Shown here: piece after piece, positions 41,885 to 50,930 of the stretch
Layout: every line of letters starts with the position of its first letter
How positions within the stretch are numbered: the stretch's first letter is position 1
NCBI GenBank assembly: GCA_036508135.1
Contig: DATCHW010000016.1
Location: 35,102-99,101 of the forward strand
Length of the DNA stretch: 64,000 bases
DNA from: DATCHW01 sp036508135
Lineage (GTDB): Bacteria > Bacteroidota > Ignavibacteria > Tepidaquicellales > Tepidaquicellaceae
Reading direction: 5' to 3'
Notes under the pieces: model-generated
Database searches by the model: none
What the model was told of the DNA's origin: nothing
What the model saw: only the letters and a program-made list of their open reading frames with translations
Translations under genes and position numbers: made by a program

Positions 41885-43489
41885 ATGGTTGGTGAAATAA
41901 TTTCCCATTACAAATTGCTGTCACAAATCGGCGAAGGAGGAATGGGGCTTGTCTATCTCGGTGAACAGACAAACCTTAATAGGAAAGTTGCAATAAAGGA
42001 ACTTCACACGAACCTTACCTCCAATCCTCAGTTCAAGGAAAGATTCATAAACGAAGCAAAAATTCTTGCAAAGCTCAGCCATCCGAATATTGTCACGGTC
42101 TATGATTTACTCTTTGAAGGCGGAAGGTTTTTTATTGTTATGGAATATGTGACAGGTGAAAATGTTTCTTCTGTTATAATCCGCAGCCGGTCTGCATTTG
42201 AAATGAAAAGATGTATTCATATTTTCAAACATATTCTTTCTGCTTTTAGTTATGCACATGCGGAAGGAATAATCCACAGGGATATAAAGCCATCTAATAT
42301 TATTCTCGGTCCAAATGATGTTCCGAAAATACTTGATTTCGGAATTGCAAAAATTACAAGCATAGACCTGGGTATTACAAAAACCGGAACAAAGATGGGC
42401 TCTGTCTTCTATATGAGCCCCGAGCAGGTGATGGGTGAACAGCTTGATAAAAGAACGGATGTATATTCTCTTGGCGTTACCCTGTTTGAGATGCTTACCG
42501 GTACTCTTCCTTTCAGCGCGGATACGGATAGTGAGTATAAAATTCAAACAAAGATTGTGAGTGAACCTCTCCCTTCTGTCAGACATTATAATCCTCATCT
42601 TCCCGAACAGCTTGACTGGATAATAGCAAAGGCGACGGCAAAGCGGGCAATCGACAGATACACCGGTTGTGAACAATTTTATTATGCCCTTGACAGTATT
42701 CTTGGCGGTACGGGTCAGCAAGCAAATTACCAGGCGTATTCTTCTAATCAGCAGAAAACCCAATATACCGGTGCGGCACCGGAAAGCGTTCAAAATTCCC
42801 GGCCTGGTAATCAATATTCTCAGCCGCAGGCTGCAAAGACTGTCGCTGTGCCTCAACCTTCGCATTCCGGTCAGCAATATTCACAACCCAATGCAAAAAC
42901 AGTTGCAGCTCCTCAGCCTTCTCAAACTTATCATCCACAAGCAAGTTATCCACAAGCAAAGAAAAAAAAGAGTATTCTTCCTTTTATACTCATCCCTGTA
43001 ATTTTAATTTTCTTTGTTATAATTGCAGTCATAGTATATTTTGCTATTAATTCCGATGATACTTCCGGCTCTATGAAAGTTTCAGATAATTCAAAAACAG
43101 AATCTAAATCAGAGCTTTCGCAAAAAGAAGAGGAGTTGAAAAAACGCGAGCAGAAGATTGAAGAAGATCGGAAAAAAATGGAAAACAATAATTCCAACAC
43201 TTCAGGTCAGAACAGTAATTCACAAAATAACTCAGTCCCGGGGGTCTATCCCGAAGGATCAACAAGATCTCTTACGGAAAGTGATGTACGGAGTCTCTCC
43301 AGGTATGAGCTTTCAATAATGAGGAATGAAATTTTTGCTCGCCATGGCTACATATTTAAATCTAATCCCGAAATGATTAAATATTTTAATAATCAAAGCT
43401 GGTACACTCCTCAGTATTACGATGTTACCAATATGCTTTCGGAAATAGAAAAATTCAACGTGAATTTTATTAAAAACCACGAAAGATAA
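41885..43489 (+). CDS. membrane Ser/Thr protein kinase with C-terminal YARHG-like domain
   Basis: A 534-aa Hanks-type kinase. The glycine loop is GEGGMGLVYLGEQ, the ATP lysine is in KVAIKEL, the catalytic loop is IIHRDIKPSNIIL, the metal site is LDFGIAKI, and the P+1 region is GSVFYMSPEQVMGEQLDKRT. After the kinase (to ~275) comes a Gln/Pro/Tyr-rich linker with imperfect repeats (QYSQP...AKTVAxPQPS), one membrane helix (ILPFILIPVILIFFVIIAVI), and a coiled coil (LSQKEEELKKREQKIEEDRK). The extracytoplasmic domain LSRYELSIMRNEIFARHGYI then WYTPQYYDV matches the YARHG fold. It probably senses an envelope signal. It heads a unit with M23, GH3 and FHA genes. Confidence 0.9.
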   Translation: MVGEIISHYKLLSQIGEGGMGLVYLGEQTNLNRKVAIKELHTNLTSNPQFKERFINEAKILAKLSHPNIVTVYDLLFEGGRFFIVMEYVTGENVSSVIIRSRSAFEMKRCIHIFKHILSAFSYAHAEGIIHRDIKPSNIILGPNDVPKILDFGIAKITSIDLGITKTGTKMGSVFYMSPEQVMGEQLDKRTDVYSLGVTLFEMLTGTLPFSADTDSEYKIQTKIVSEPLPSVRHYNPHLPEQLDWIIAKATAKRAIDRYTGCEQFYYALDSILGGTGQQANYQAYSSNQQKTQYTGAAPESVQNSRPGNQYSQPQAAKTVAVPQPSHSGQQYSQPNAKTVAAPQPSQTYHPQASYPQAKKKKSILPFILIPVILIFFVIIAVIVYFAINSDDTSGSMKVSDNSKTESKSELSQKEEELKKREQKIEEDRKKMENNNSNTSGQNSNSQNNSVPGVYPEGSTRSLTESDVRSLSRYELSIMRNEIFARHGYIFKSNPEMIKYFNNQSWYTPQYYDVTNMLSEIEKFNVNFIKNHER

Positions 43490-43515
43490 CAATTAAATAT
43501 ATTTAAATAGTATTT

Positions 43516-44337
43516 ATGAATAAAATTTTAATCTTAATTTTACTTAGTGTATTTTTCTTCTCCTGCGGCAAAAACGGTAAGCCGATATTCACAGAAAACC
43601 CGAATGCAGATAAAAAGAAAAATGATACTACTCAAAACAATTCCGTAAAAAAAGATACAACCAAAAAAAACGATGCCAATAATCCCGCCGTCGAATTTGA
43701 CAAACTTAATACAAAAGTCAGGGACGGATTAATATCACAAAAAGATGCACAGGAAAAGATAAAAGAATTGATTCCGAAAATTACCGAATACTATAAATCA
43801 GAGGGTGGAAAAGAATACACTAAGGACAGCTGGGTATTTCCTCTTGAGGGATACGGACCCGATGCAATCGGCGGCAAGGGCGGAAACGGTTATGTAATGG
43901 GCGGATATAATTATTTCGACGGGAATAAGCACACAGGACACCCGGCACAGGATATTTTTATAAAAGATGCAAACCAGGATTGTATCGATGATGCAAAAGG
44001 CAAACCCGTTAACGTTCTTTCAATCTCTGGCGGAGTAGTGATAGGAGCTACGAATTCCTGGCAGCCGGAAAGTGATTTAAGAGGAGGAATTAATATCTGG
44101 ATTTATGATCCCGCGAACAATAAAATATTTTATTATGCTCATAATAAGGAAATTTTTGTGAAACCTGGGGATACCGTAAAACCGGGAGACCTGATTGCAA
44201 CCGTAGGGAGAACAGGCAAGAACGCTTTTCCGAAACGCTCTCCCTCGCACCTTCATCTGAGCTATTATTTGGTAAAAGACGGATATCCGGTACCTAAAAA
44301 TCCGTATGAAATTCTTCTGAAAGCTAAAAGAATGTAA
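43516..44337 (+). CDS. M23-family peptidase lipoprotein
   Basis: A 273-aa lipoprotein (ILLSVFFFSCGKNG, Cys ~18). After a Lys/Asn/Thr-rich spacer, a LytM/M23 domain occupies ~110-270. The zinc ligands are His and Asp in KHTGHPAQDIF and the terminal His-x-His in SPSHLHLSYYL; the substrate-side segments are VLSISGGVVIGATNSW and NKIFYYAHNKEIFVKPGD then TVKPGDLIATVGRTGKN. M23 enzymes cut peptide crosslinks of peptidoglycan. The active site looks complete. It starts 26 bp after the kinase gene and 36 bp before the next start, consistent with an operon. Confidence 0.9.
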   Translation: MNKILILILLSVFFFSCGKNGKPIFTENPNADKKKNDTTQNNSVKKDTTKKNDANNPAVEFDKLNTKVRDGLISQKDAQEKIKELIPKITEYYKSEGGKEYTKDSWVFPLEGYGPDAIGGKGGNGYVMGGYNYFDGNKHTGHPAQDIFIKDANQDCIDDAKGKPVNVLSISGGVVIGATNSWQPESDLRGGINIWIYDPANNKIFYYAHNKEIFVKPGDTVKPGDLIATVGRTGKNAFPKRSPSHLHLSYYLVKDGYPVPKNPYEILLKAKRM

Positions 44338-44373
44338 CCGCCAAAATTATTGGGATACTTAAAATTCATTCAA

Positions 44374-45555
44374 ATGAAAAACTTGATATATCTGTTTTTA
44401 ATACTTGTTTTTTTTGTTTGTTCTTGCGGAAAGAACGATAAAAAAATTACGGATATTTTAGGTAAAAAAGATTCTTCAGTTACAAAATCAGATTCTATAA
44501 AACAAAAAGACACAACGGGGAAAATCAAATACACCTTAAAAGATTTTTACTCCGAAAATCCCCTGCTTGCTAAAAAGACAGATGAGATTTTCAATTCACT
44601 TTCGGACGAAGAGCGTGCAGGACAAATGATAATCACTATGGCCGGAGGACTCGGAAAACCAGATGCATCAGTGAAAGAGCTTATTAAAAAGAAAAGAATC
44701 GGCGGAGCACTGATTTTAGAGGGCTCCAAAGGCGAACTTGCAAACCTAATAAAGACACTTTCTGATTATGCAAAAGAATCAAAATCGCTTCCGCTTATAT
44801 TTTCTGCTGACGGTGAACCCACATTGATAAACTCCAAATTGAAAGGTTCTCCGAAAGTACCTTCTGCATCAGGAATAAAGTCACCACAAGATTCAAAAAA
44901 TATTGCATCAAAGATTTCTGAATTTTTAAAGAGCCAGGGATTCAATCAAAACTATGCACCTGTGTGCGACTACTCTCAGAACAGGGAAATTATCGGTAAC
45001 CGCTCTTACGGAAACAATAAAGATTCGGTGATAATGCTTTCTGCTGCTTTCATCCGCAGTTCGCAGGATTCGGGAATAGTAGCAACAATAAAACATTTTC
45101 CCGGACACGGAACCGTCAAAGGAGATTCCCATGAGAAACTCGTTTATACCAATGGTAACCCGAGAGAGATTGAAGTTTTCAGGGAGTTAATAAAATCCTC
45201 CGGTGTTATTTCCGTTATGGTGGGGCATATTGCTATCGGCGGCAAATCCGAATATAAAACAGATACCGCGGCATCGCTCTCGCGGAAAATTGTAACTGGA
45301 TTATTAAAAGGCGAATTAGGTTTTAAAGGTATCGTAATTACAGATGGTCTGAATATGGGAGCAGTATCTAAACTTGATGAACCTGCATTCAGGGCATCGC
45401 TAGCAGGATGCGATCTGCTGCTCGCACCTTTGGATGAAAATAAACTATTCAACAGGATTGTCGAAGAAATGGGGAAAAACAAAGATTATAAACTTCAGGT
45501 TTACGAATCTGTAAGAAAAATTATCCGTTTAAAAATTTGTTTGGGATTAATTTAA
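44374..45555 (+). CDS. glycoside hydrolase family 3 lipoprotein (beta-N-acetylglucosaminidase-like)
   Basis: A ~393-aa lipoprotein starting at ATG 44374 (MKNLIYLFLILVFFVCSCGK); the upstream ATG at 44350 adds eight residues before the signal peptide. The GH3 N-terminal barrel shows ERAGQMIITMAGG, NQNYAPVCDYSQN, VATIKHFPGHGTVKGDSH (the NagZ-type KHFPGHG...D.H signature, with the acid/base His-Asp dyad), SVMVGHIAIG and GFKGIVITDGLNMGAVSK (catalytic nucleophile Asp in TDGLNM). It is likely to remove GlcNAc from peptidoglycan fragments at the envelope. It follows the M23 gene in the kinase-FHA operon. Confidence 0.9.
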   Translation: MKNLIYLFLILVFFVCSCGKNDKKITDILGKKDSSVTKSDSIKQKDTTGKIKYTLKDFYSENPLLAKKTDEIFNSLSDEERAGQMIITMAGGLGKPDASVKELIKKKRIGGALILEGSKGELANLIKTLSDYAKESKSLPLIFSADGEPTLINSKLKGSPKVPSASGIKSPQDSKNIASKISEFLKSQGFNQNYAPVCDYSQNREIIGNRSYGNNKDSVIMLSAAFIRSSQDSGIVATIKHFPGHGTVKGDSHEKLVYTNGNPREIEVFRELIKSSGVISVMVGHIAIGGKSEYKTDTAASLSRKIVTGLLKGELGFKGIVITDGLNMGAVSKLDEPAFRASLAGCDLLLAPLDENKLFNRIVEEMGKNKDYKLQVYESVRKIIRLKICLGLI

Positions 45556-45576
45556 TAACTTTAAAATAAAATTATT

Positions 45577-46518
45577 ATGAATTGTCCGAATTGCAATCAC
45601 ACGAACGTACCGCAGGCACAGTTCTGCGCCCAGTGCGGAACGAGGCTTCCTCAGCCCGGAATAGTGCCGCAGCCGGTGCAAAAAACAAAATATGCCGGGA
45701 TTGATGTTTCAGCTAAAGATTATTTATTGATAGGCAGGGCTCCGGATTGCGATATAGTAATCAACGATGACAGCGTTTCATCAAAACATGCTAAAATATT
45801 CAAAGACAGGGATAACGTAATAATCGAAGATTTGGGTTCAATGAACGGAGTTATAATAAACGGAAAGAGAATCACAACCGGTGCCATACTTTATCTTTCC
45901 GACAATGTGAAACTCGGCAGCGCATTCTTAAATCTCAATTACCCGGAAATATCCCGGTTGTTTTCTTCCCAGTCGTTTGCAACTCCTGCACCATATTCAC
46001 ATCCTGAATCCGTGGAAAGGAATTTCGGGTTTAATAAAAATTTCGTCGGTAAAATTGTCTTCGCTGTTATGATTGCGATGCTGTTTCTCCCATGGCTTAA
46101 AGTTGACCTCGGAGAAGGATTGACTTCTTTTTTTACGGATAAAGAAAGCTTTTCTTTTACCGCAATTAACTTTGCTTTAAATACCAATCCTTTTTCCAAA
46201 GAGGCGGTTAACTATAACGATATGCCTTTCCCCGCACATACATTGTGCCTTACATTAATAGTGATACTTATACTTGGTTTTGTGATGAATTTTATCAACC
46301 TGAAAATTTCAAATCAGTTCAATGTTGTTAATATTGTCTCTATCGTTATATTATCTATTACGATTGCATATATGTATCTCTTTAAATATAACAACGATAA
46401 AGCATTTATAGAGCAGGCTCGATTCGGTATAGGAATTTATATATTCATGATCTTTTGCATAATTTCTGCATTTGAAGGACTCATAGAATATTTTATTAAA
46501 AAAATGTTTCAAAGATAA
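45577..46518 (+). CDS. zinc-ribbon/FHA-domain membrane protein
   Basis: A 313-aa protein. The N-terminal zinc ribbon has two CxxC pairs (MNCPNCNHTNVPQAQFCAQC). The FHA domain at ~45-125 has LIGRAPDCDIVI, DDSVSSKHAKIF, EDLGSMNGVIINGKRI and LYLSDNVKLGSA, so the phosphothreonine-binding GR, SxxH and N residues are all present. The C-terminal half has about four membrane helices (IVFAVMIAMLFLPWL, LCLTLIVILILGFVMNF, VVNIVSIVILSITIAYMYLF, GIGIYIFMIFCIISAF). It is the likely phosphopeptide reader of the kinase encoded 4 kb upstream in the same unit. Confidence 0.9.
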   Translation: MNCPNCNHTNVPQAQFCAQCGTRLPQPGIVPQPVQKTKYAGIDVSAKDYLLIGRAPDCDIVINDDSVSSKHAKIFKDRDNVIIEDLGSMNGVIINGKRITTGAILYLSDNVKLGSAFLNLNYPEISRLFSSQSFATPAPYSHPESVERNFGFNKNFVGKIVFAVMIAMLFLPWLKVDLGEGLTSFFTDKESFSFTAINFALNTNPFSKEAVNYNDMPFPAHTLCLTLIVILILGFVMNFINLKISNQFNVVNIVSIVILSITIAYMYLFKYNNDKAFIEQARFGIGIYIFMIFCIISAFEGLIEYFIKKMFQR

Positions 46519-46598
46519 ATCGCATTACTTTTGCATTTTTACTGAACAATAAATATAATAAACTTATATAACCTCTAAACAATTAAATCAAAAAAGTT

Positions 46599-47135
46599 AT
46601 GAAAGATCTAAAAGGAACTAAAACAGAAAAAAACCTGCTCGATGCATTCGCGGGAGAATCTCAGGCAAGAAACAAATACACATTCTTTGCTTCCGTTGCG
46701 AGAAAAGAAGGATATGAACAGATTGCCGCATTATTCGAAGAAACTGCCGCTAACGAAAAATCACACGCAAAACTTCAATTCAAACTGTTGAATCAACTGG
46801 GTTCTACGATGGAAAATCTTGAACACGCAGCAGGCGGTGAAAATTACGAATGGACTGAGATGTATCCGAATTTTGCCAAAGAAGCCGAAGAAGAAGGATT
46901 CAGCAATGTTGCAAAATTATTTTTAAGAATAGCAGATATAGAAAAGAAACACGAAGAAAGATATAAAAAATTACTTGCAAACCTGAAAGAAGATAAAGTA
47001 TTTAAGAGAGGCGAACAAACAATGTGGATCTGCAGAGAATGCGGACATATCCATATCGGCAGCGAGCCGCCGAAAGCATGCCCCGCATGCATGCACCCGC
47101 AAGCATTCTTCGAAATCTATCACGAAAATTTTTAA
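46599..47135 (+). CDS. rbr: rubrerythrin
   Basis: A 178-aa non-haem diiron peroxidase. The ferritin-like four-helix domain has carboxylate/His ligands in AGESQARNKY (E20), FEETAANEKSHAK (E53, H56), EAEEEGF and IADIEKKHEER. The C-terminal rubredoxin domain has C145-x2-C148 (WICRECGHIH) and C161-x2-C164 (ACPACMHP) for the Fe(SCys)4 site. It reduces hydrogen peroxide, fitting an anaerobic or microaerobic lifestyle, and complements KatG in this window. It is a single gene followed by a REP palindrome. Confidence 0.96.
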   Translation: MKDLKGTKTEKNLLDAFAGESQARNKYTFFASVARKEGYEQIAALFEETAANEKSHAKLQFKLLNQLGSTMENLEHAAGGENYEWTEMYPNFAKEAEEEGFSNVAKLFLRIADIEKKHEERYKKLLANLKEDKVFKRGEQTMWICRECGHIHIGSEPPKACPACMHPQAFFEIYHENF

Positions 47136-47155
47136 TTTGAATCGGACAGAAGTTT

Positions 47156-47196
47156 CTCATCCGATGACTGTTCTTGTCATCGGATGAGTTTCTTTT
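47156..47196. repeat. REP palindrome flanking RAYT, left copy
   Basis: CTCATCCGATGAC-TGTTCTT-GTCATCGGATGAG plus TTTCTTTT; 41 bp identical to 47848-47888. It has a 13-bp perfect stem. It sits 12 bp upstream of the RAYT start codon. Confidence 0.92.
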
Positions 47197-47207
47197 AATG
47201 ACAATAA

Positions 47208-47786
47208 ATGAATTTTCTACCAAACAATTTATATCATTTTTACAATCGGGGTAATAATAGACAGCAAATATTTTTTTCGCGAAGTAATTATTTGTTTTTT
47301 CTCGAAAAAATTAAAATTTTTATATTACCTTATGCGGATATATTATGCTGGTGTTTGATGCCAAATCATTTCCACTTTCTTATTTACACAAAACAAGATT
47401 TAGAAAATTACATTCTTAATACAAACATTGGTATATTACTACGTTCATATACAAGAGCAATTAATGAAAGTATGGAAAGAACCGGTTCTTTATTTCAACA
47501 AAAATTTAAATCGAAATTAATTTCAAATGTAGGTAAACATTATAAGGAAGGATTTTATGACTTAAATTGTTTTTATTATATTCACCAAAATCCTCTAATA
47601 TCCGGCTTGGTAAAAAAAATGGAAGACTGGGAATTTTCTTCTTTTAGAGATTATATTTGGATACGAAAAGATTCTTTGGTTAATAAAGAATTAGCTTACA
47701 AAATTTTAAACTTGCCGGGAAAAGATGACTTCTATAAAGTTTCTTATGAATCTATCGATCCCAATAAAATCAAATCACTATTGTAA
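47208..47786 (+). CDS. REP-associated tyrosine transposase (RAYT)
   Basis: A 192-aa single-domain HUH-type (Y1) transposase of the TnpREP/IS200-IS605-related group. The N-terminal YHFYNRGNNRQQIFF is the family signature, the metal-binding HUH triad is in LMPNHFHFLIYTK, and the catalytic Tyr is in the helix CFYYIHQNPLISGLV. The length fits RAYTs. It is bracketed by two identical 41-bp REP palindromes, with a related third one between its 3' end and the right copy, so the whole forms a REPtron. AT content is higher than in the neighbours, consistent with acquisition. Confidence 0.93.
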   Translation: MNFLPNNLYHFYNRGNNRQQIFFSRSNYLFFLEKIKIFILPYADILCWCLMPNHFHFLIYTKQDLENYILNTNIGILLRSYTRAINESMERTGSLFQQKFKSKLISNVGKHYKEGFYDLNCFYYIHQNPLISGLVKKMEDWEFSSFRDYIWIRKDSLVNKELAYKILNLPGKDDFYKVSYESIDPNKIKSLL

Positions 47787-47802
47787 ATAGCATTATGTAT
47801 AA

Positions 47803-47833
47803 CTCACCTGATGACCAGAAGTCATCTGGTGAG
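47803..47833. repeat. variant REP palindrome downstream of RAYT
   Basis: CTCACCTGATGACCAGAAGT with a complementary end (CATCTGGTGAG). It shares the CTCA-x2-GATGAC layout with the flanking copies but differs inside the stem with compensating changes. Confidence 0.85.
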
Positions 47834-47847
47834 AAATATCGGTTCCT

Positions 47848-47888
47848 CTCATCCGATGACTGTTCTTGTCATCGGATGAGTTTCTTTT
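47848..47888. repeat. REP palindrome flanking RAYT, right copy
   Basis: Identical to 47156-47196 over 41 bp, including the TTTCTTTT tail. It lies only a few bases from the tex stop codon on the other strand. Confidence 0.92.
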
Positions 47889-47890
47889 CT

Positions 47891-50182
47891 TTATCTTTTC
47901 TTTCCGAATTTCTCAAATAACTTATCAAGTTTGACTGAACTGTCTTCTTTTCTCTTCTTTTCGGTTTTACCTTTTGGTGCGGATGTTCCTGTTTTCAAAG
48001 ATAAATTAATTCGCTTTCTTGCTACATCAACATCCAGAACCGTGACATTAACCCTCTGATGAACCTTCAATACATCAGCAGGATGCTTTATGAACCTATC
48101 GGATACCTGGCTTACGTGAACAAGTCCGTCCTGATGAACCCCGATATCAACGAATACTCCGAAATTAGTTATGTTTGTTACTATTCCGGGAAGTTTCATT
48201 CCGGGCTTCAGGTCTTCAATTTTTTCTACCTCTTTTGCGAACTCAAATATCTCAAATTTCTGTCTCGGGTCTCTTCCGGGTTTTGAGAGTTCTGCCCGGA
48301 TATCTTCAAGCGTTGGCAATCCGACTTTATCGGTGATATATTTATTAATATCGATCTTTTCCCTGTTTTGCGGAATTTTTATAAGTTCTTCAATCGAGCA
48401 TCCGACATCCTTCGCCATTTGCTCAACTATATGATAGCTTTCCGGATGGACGGCACTTTCATCAAGCGGGTTCTCCGCTCCGTGAATCCTCAAAAATCCT
48501 GCTGCCTGCTCAAATGCCTTATCTCCGAATCGCGGGATCTTTTTAAGTTCGTGACGCGACTTGAATGCGCCCTTTTCATTTCTGAATTCTATTACACTTT
48601 TTGCAAGCCGTGGTCCCAATCCTGATACGTACTTAAGTAATTCCTTGCTTGCCGTATTTAATTCTACTCCGACATTATTTACGCAGCTCGATACAACATC
48701 ATCAAGTTTTTGCCTGAGTTGTGTCTGGTTTACATCATGCTGATACTGCCCGACACCGATAGATTTCGGGTCTATCTTCACAAGTTCCGAAAGCGGGTCC
48801 ATTAGTCTCCTGCCGATCGATACCGAGCCCCTCACGGTTACATCATGATCGGGAAATTCTTCCCTCGCAACTTCCGACGCAGAATAAATCGAAGCTCCGC
48901 TTTCATTAACCATAATAAGAGGGATATTACATATCGCTATCAATTCGGCTCGTTCAGTTTCGTCGGTGATTATATCTCTGTCGAGTGCTAATTTAATTTT
49001 TGAAAAATAATTTCTTACAAATGTTTCGGTTTCCCTTCCTGCTGTTCCGTTTCCGATTGCGATTACTTCTATATTATGTTTACGGCAAAGCACGGCAATT
49101 TTTTCTCCTGCCTGTATTTTTTCAGATTCGGATTTATGGGGATAAATGGTATCATTTTCCAGCAGCATTCCCTGCCTGTTTAGGCACACAACTTTGCATC
49201 CTGTTCTGAAACCCGGATCCAAAGCAAGTACCGTTTTTTCTCCGAGCGGAGGAGCCAGAAGCAGCTGCCTCAGATTTTCAGAAAAAACTCTTATTGCCTC
49301 TGCGTCTGCACGTTCTTTGAGCATTGCTCGGAATTCATTTTCGATTGAAGAGGAAAGTAATCTTTTGTATCCGTCGTGAGCAGCCATTTTCACTTGTTCG
49401 GCAGAAGAATTATTTGCCTTTATAAAGAGTCTCTCAAGCAGTCCGAATGCATCCTCCTCCGGCGGTTGGATCTCAAGCCTTAAAAACAATTCATTCTCGC
49501 CGCGAAACATTGCATGAAGCCTGTGGGAAGCTGCATTTTGTGCGGGCTCTTTCCATTCATAATAATCCTTGTATTTTATACCGTCTTCCTCCTTACCCTT
49601 GATTAATGCAGAAGTAAGAACTGCGGATTTCACATAGAGTTCTCTCATTCTTTCCCTCGCCGTCTTGTCTTCATTTATCATTTCCGCAATTATATCCCGT
49701 GCACCTGCAAGAGCTTCTTCAGGTGTATTAACTCCTTTTTCTATATCAATAAACTTAGCCGATTCTTCTTCAAAATTAATATCACCCTGCTCAAATATTA
49801 ATAGAGCCAGAGGTTCGAGACCTTTTTCTTTCGCAATTATCGCTCTTGTGCGTTTCTTCGGTTTATAGGGCAGGTATATATCTTCAAGTTCTGTCATCGT
49901 CTCAGCTGCAACAATTTTTTCTTTCAAATCATCCGTCAGCAGCTCACGCTCTTCAAGGGATTTTAATATAGCTTCCCGTCTTTTATCGAGTTCCGATAAT
50001 TGCTCGATCCTGTCCCTGATGGCAGTGATTTCCACTTCATCAAGGCTTCCCGTTACCTCTTTTCTATAACGTGCAATAAAAGGTATTGTGGCATCATCTT
50101 CAAGAAGAATAGCAGTCGCTTCCACCTGTTTTTCTTTAAGATTCAGTTCTTTTGCAATTTTTATTATGTGTCTGTCATTCAT
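47891..50182 (-). CDS. tex: Tex-family RNA-binding transcription accessory protein
   Basis: A 763-aa Tex protein. The N-terminal helical region is HIIKIAKELNLKEKQVEATA and ATIPFIARYRKEVTGSLDEV, followed by the YqgF/RNase H-like domain (VLALDPGFRTGCKVV, EVIAIGNGTAGRETETFV), helix-hairpin-helix motifs (YVSGLGPRLAKSVIEFR, LKKIPRFGDKAFEQAAGFLR) and a C-terminal S1 domain (LPGIVTNITNFGVFVDIGVH, DGLVHVSQVSDRFI). A Lys-rich tail follows. It binds nucleic acid and affects transcription and ribosome recovery in other bacteria. The 5'-nucleotidase gene lies just upstream (22 bp), so the two may be co-transcribed. Confidence 0.96.
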   Translation of the reverse strand: MNDRHIIKIAKELNLKEKQVEATAILLEDDATIPFIARYRKEVTGSLDEVEITAIRDRIEQLSELDKRREAILKSLEERELLTDDLKEKIVAAETMTELEDIYLPYKPKKRTRAIIAKEKGLEPLALLIFEQGDINFEEESAKFIDIEKGVNTPEEALAGARDIIAEMINEDKTARERMRELYVKSAVLTSALIKGKEEDGIKYKDYYEWKEPAQNAASHRLHAMFRGENELFLRLEIQPPEEDAFGLLERLFIKANNSSAEQVKMAAHDGYKRLLSSSIENEFRAMLKERADAEAIRVFSENLRQLLLAPPLGEKTVLALDPGFRTGCKVVCLNRQGMLLENDTIYPHKSESEKIQAGEKIAVLCRKHNIEVIAIGNGTAGRETETFVRNYFSKIKLALDRDIITDETERAELIAICNIPLIMVNESGASIYSASEVAREEFPDHDVTVRGSVSIGRRLMDPLSELVKIDPKSIGVGQYQHDVNQTQLRQKLDDVVSSCVNNVGVELNTASKELLKYVSGLGPRLAKSVIEFRNEKGAFKSRHELKKIPRFGDKAFEQAAGFLRIHGAENPLDESAVHPESYHIVEQMAKDVGCSIEELIKIPQNREKIDINKYITDKVGLPTLEDIRAELSKPGRDPRQKFEIFEFAKEVEKIEDLKPGMKLPGIVTNITNFGVFVDIGVHQDGLVHVSQVSDRFIKHPADVLKVHQRVNVTVLDVDVARKRINLSLKTGTSAPKGKTEKKRKEDSSVKLDKLFEKFGKKR

Positions 50183-50204
50183 ACTTGTACTTATATTTTT
50201 CCTT

Positions 50205-50747
50205 TTACAATTCGGTTAATATTTGTTTCCAGTTTTTCCAGGTAAGCCTTCTCTTTCCCTCTATTTCACGGTTATACGGTTTGTCATAAAATATGTGCTC
50301 CCAAAGTGCTTTGTCTTCATTCTTGATTTTGGGCTTATCGTCAATAAGTATATCGCCCCTTACCATGGCTTTCTCCTTGGTGAGAATAATTTTCTTTGTC
50401 CATCCAAACCCCATATGTTCATCCACCCAGATATATTTTTCCAATACGCAGTTCTCATAAAAATCAAGAGGAGCTGTGCAGATAAATACCTGATGACCCA
50501 TTTCAGCCATTTCATTCACGGCTTTGATGCCACCTGGAATTTCCGGAAGTGAACGTATAAAACCTTTCTCTGCATTGATTCCCGAAATGAGGGGTCCGCA
50601 TTCCTTCGGAAGTTCATCTTTTATATAAAAACATTTTCTTTCATCCGGCGGAACAATTTGTCTTTCGGGGTGTTTCACGTTCCATCTCTGGTAAAACTCG
50701 CCGTCAAAATCGGCAAGCACGTCGTCCATATCAACTAATATTATCAT
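50205..50747 (-). CDS. 5'(3')-deoxyribonucleotidase-like HAD phosphatase
   Basis: A 180-aa HAD-superfamily protein of the NT5C type. Motif I is ILVDMDDVLADFDGEFY (nucleophile Asp and acid Asp, DMD), motif II is in QVFICTAPLDFYENC, the motif III Lys is in WTKKIILTKEKAMV, and motif IV is ILIDDKPKIK. The family removes phosphate from deoxynucleoside monophosphates. Length fits the bacterial members (~180 aa). Directly upstream of tex on the same strand. Confidence 0.9.
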   Translation of the reverse strand: MIILVDMDDVLADFDGEFYQRWNVKHPERQIVPPDERKCFYIKDELPKECGPLISGINAEKGFIRSLPEIPGGIKAVNEMAEMGHQVFICTAPLDFYENCVLEKYIWVDEHMGFGWTKKIILTKEKAMVRGDILIDDKPKIKNEDKALWEHIFYDKPYNREIEGKRRLTWKNWKQILTEL

Positions 50748-50930
50748 AATGTATAATTTATAATTTACTAAAAAATTAATATTTACCTGTTTTAATCCTC
50801 AAAGGAAATTAATTACAATATGGAAAACATTCAACATTCAAACTTTGAACATCCTTCAGGTTCCAAAAGAAGTAACATCCGCAATTAGAAAAATATTGTA
50901 GAATGATGTCGGTTTAATTTCTTAATGTTG

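Noticed and set aside
42107..42877. 256-codon minus-strand ORF inside the Ser/Thr kinase gene
   Set aside because: The opposite strand encodes a complete kinase with all motifs; this frame is antisense noise.
49811..49830. GGTTCGAGACC looks like a tRNA T-loop.
   Set aside because: It lies inside the tex coding sequence and no acceptor or anticodon stems can be formed around it.
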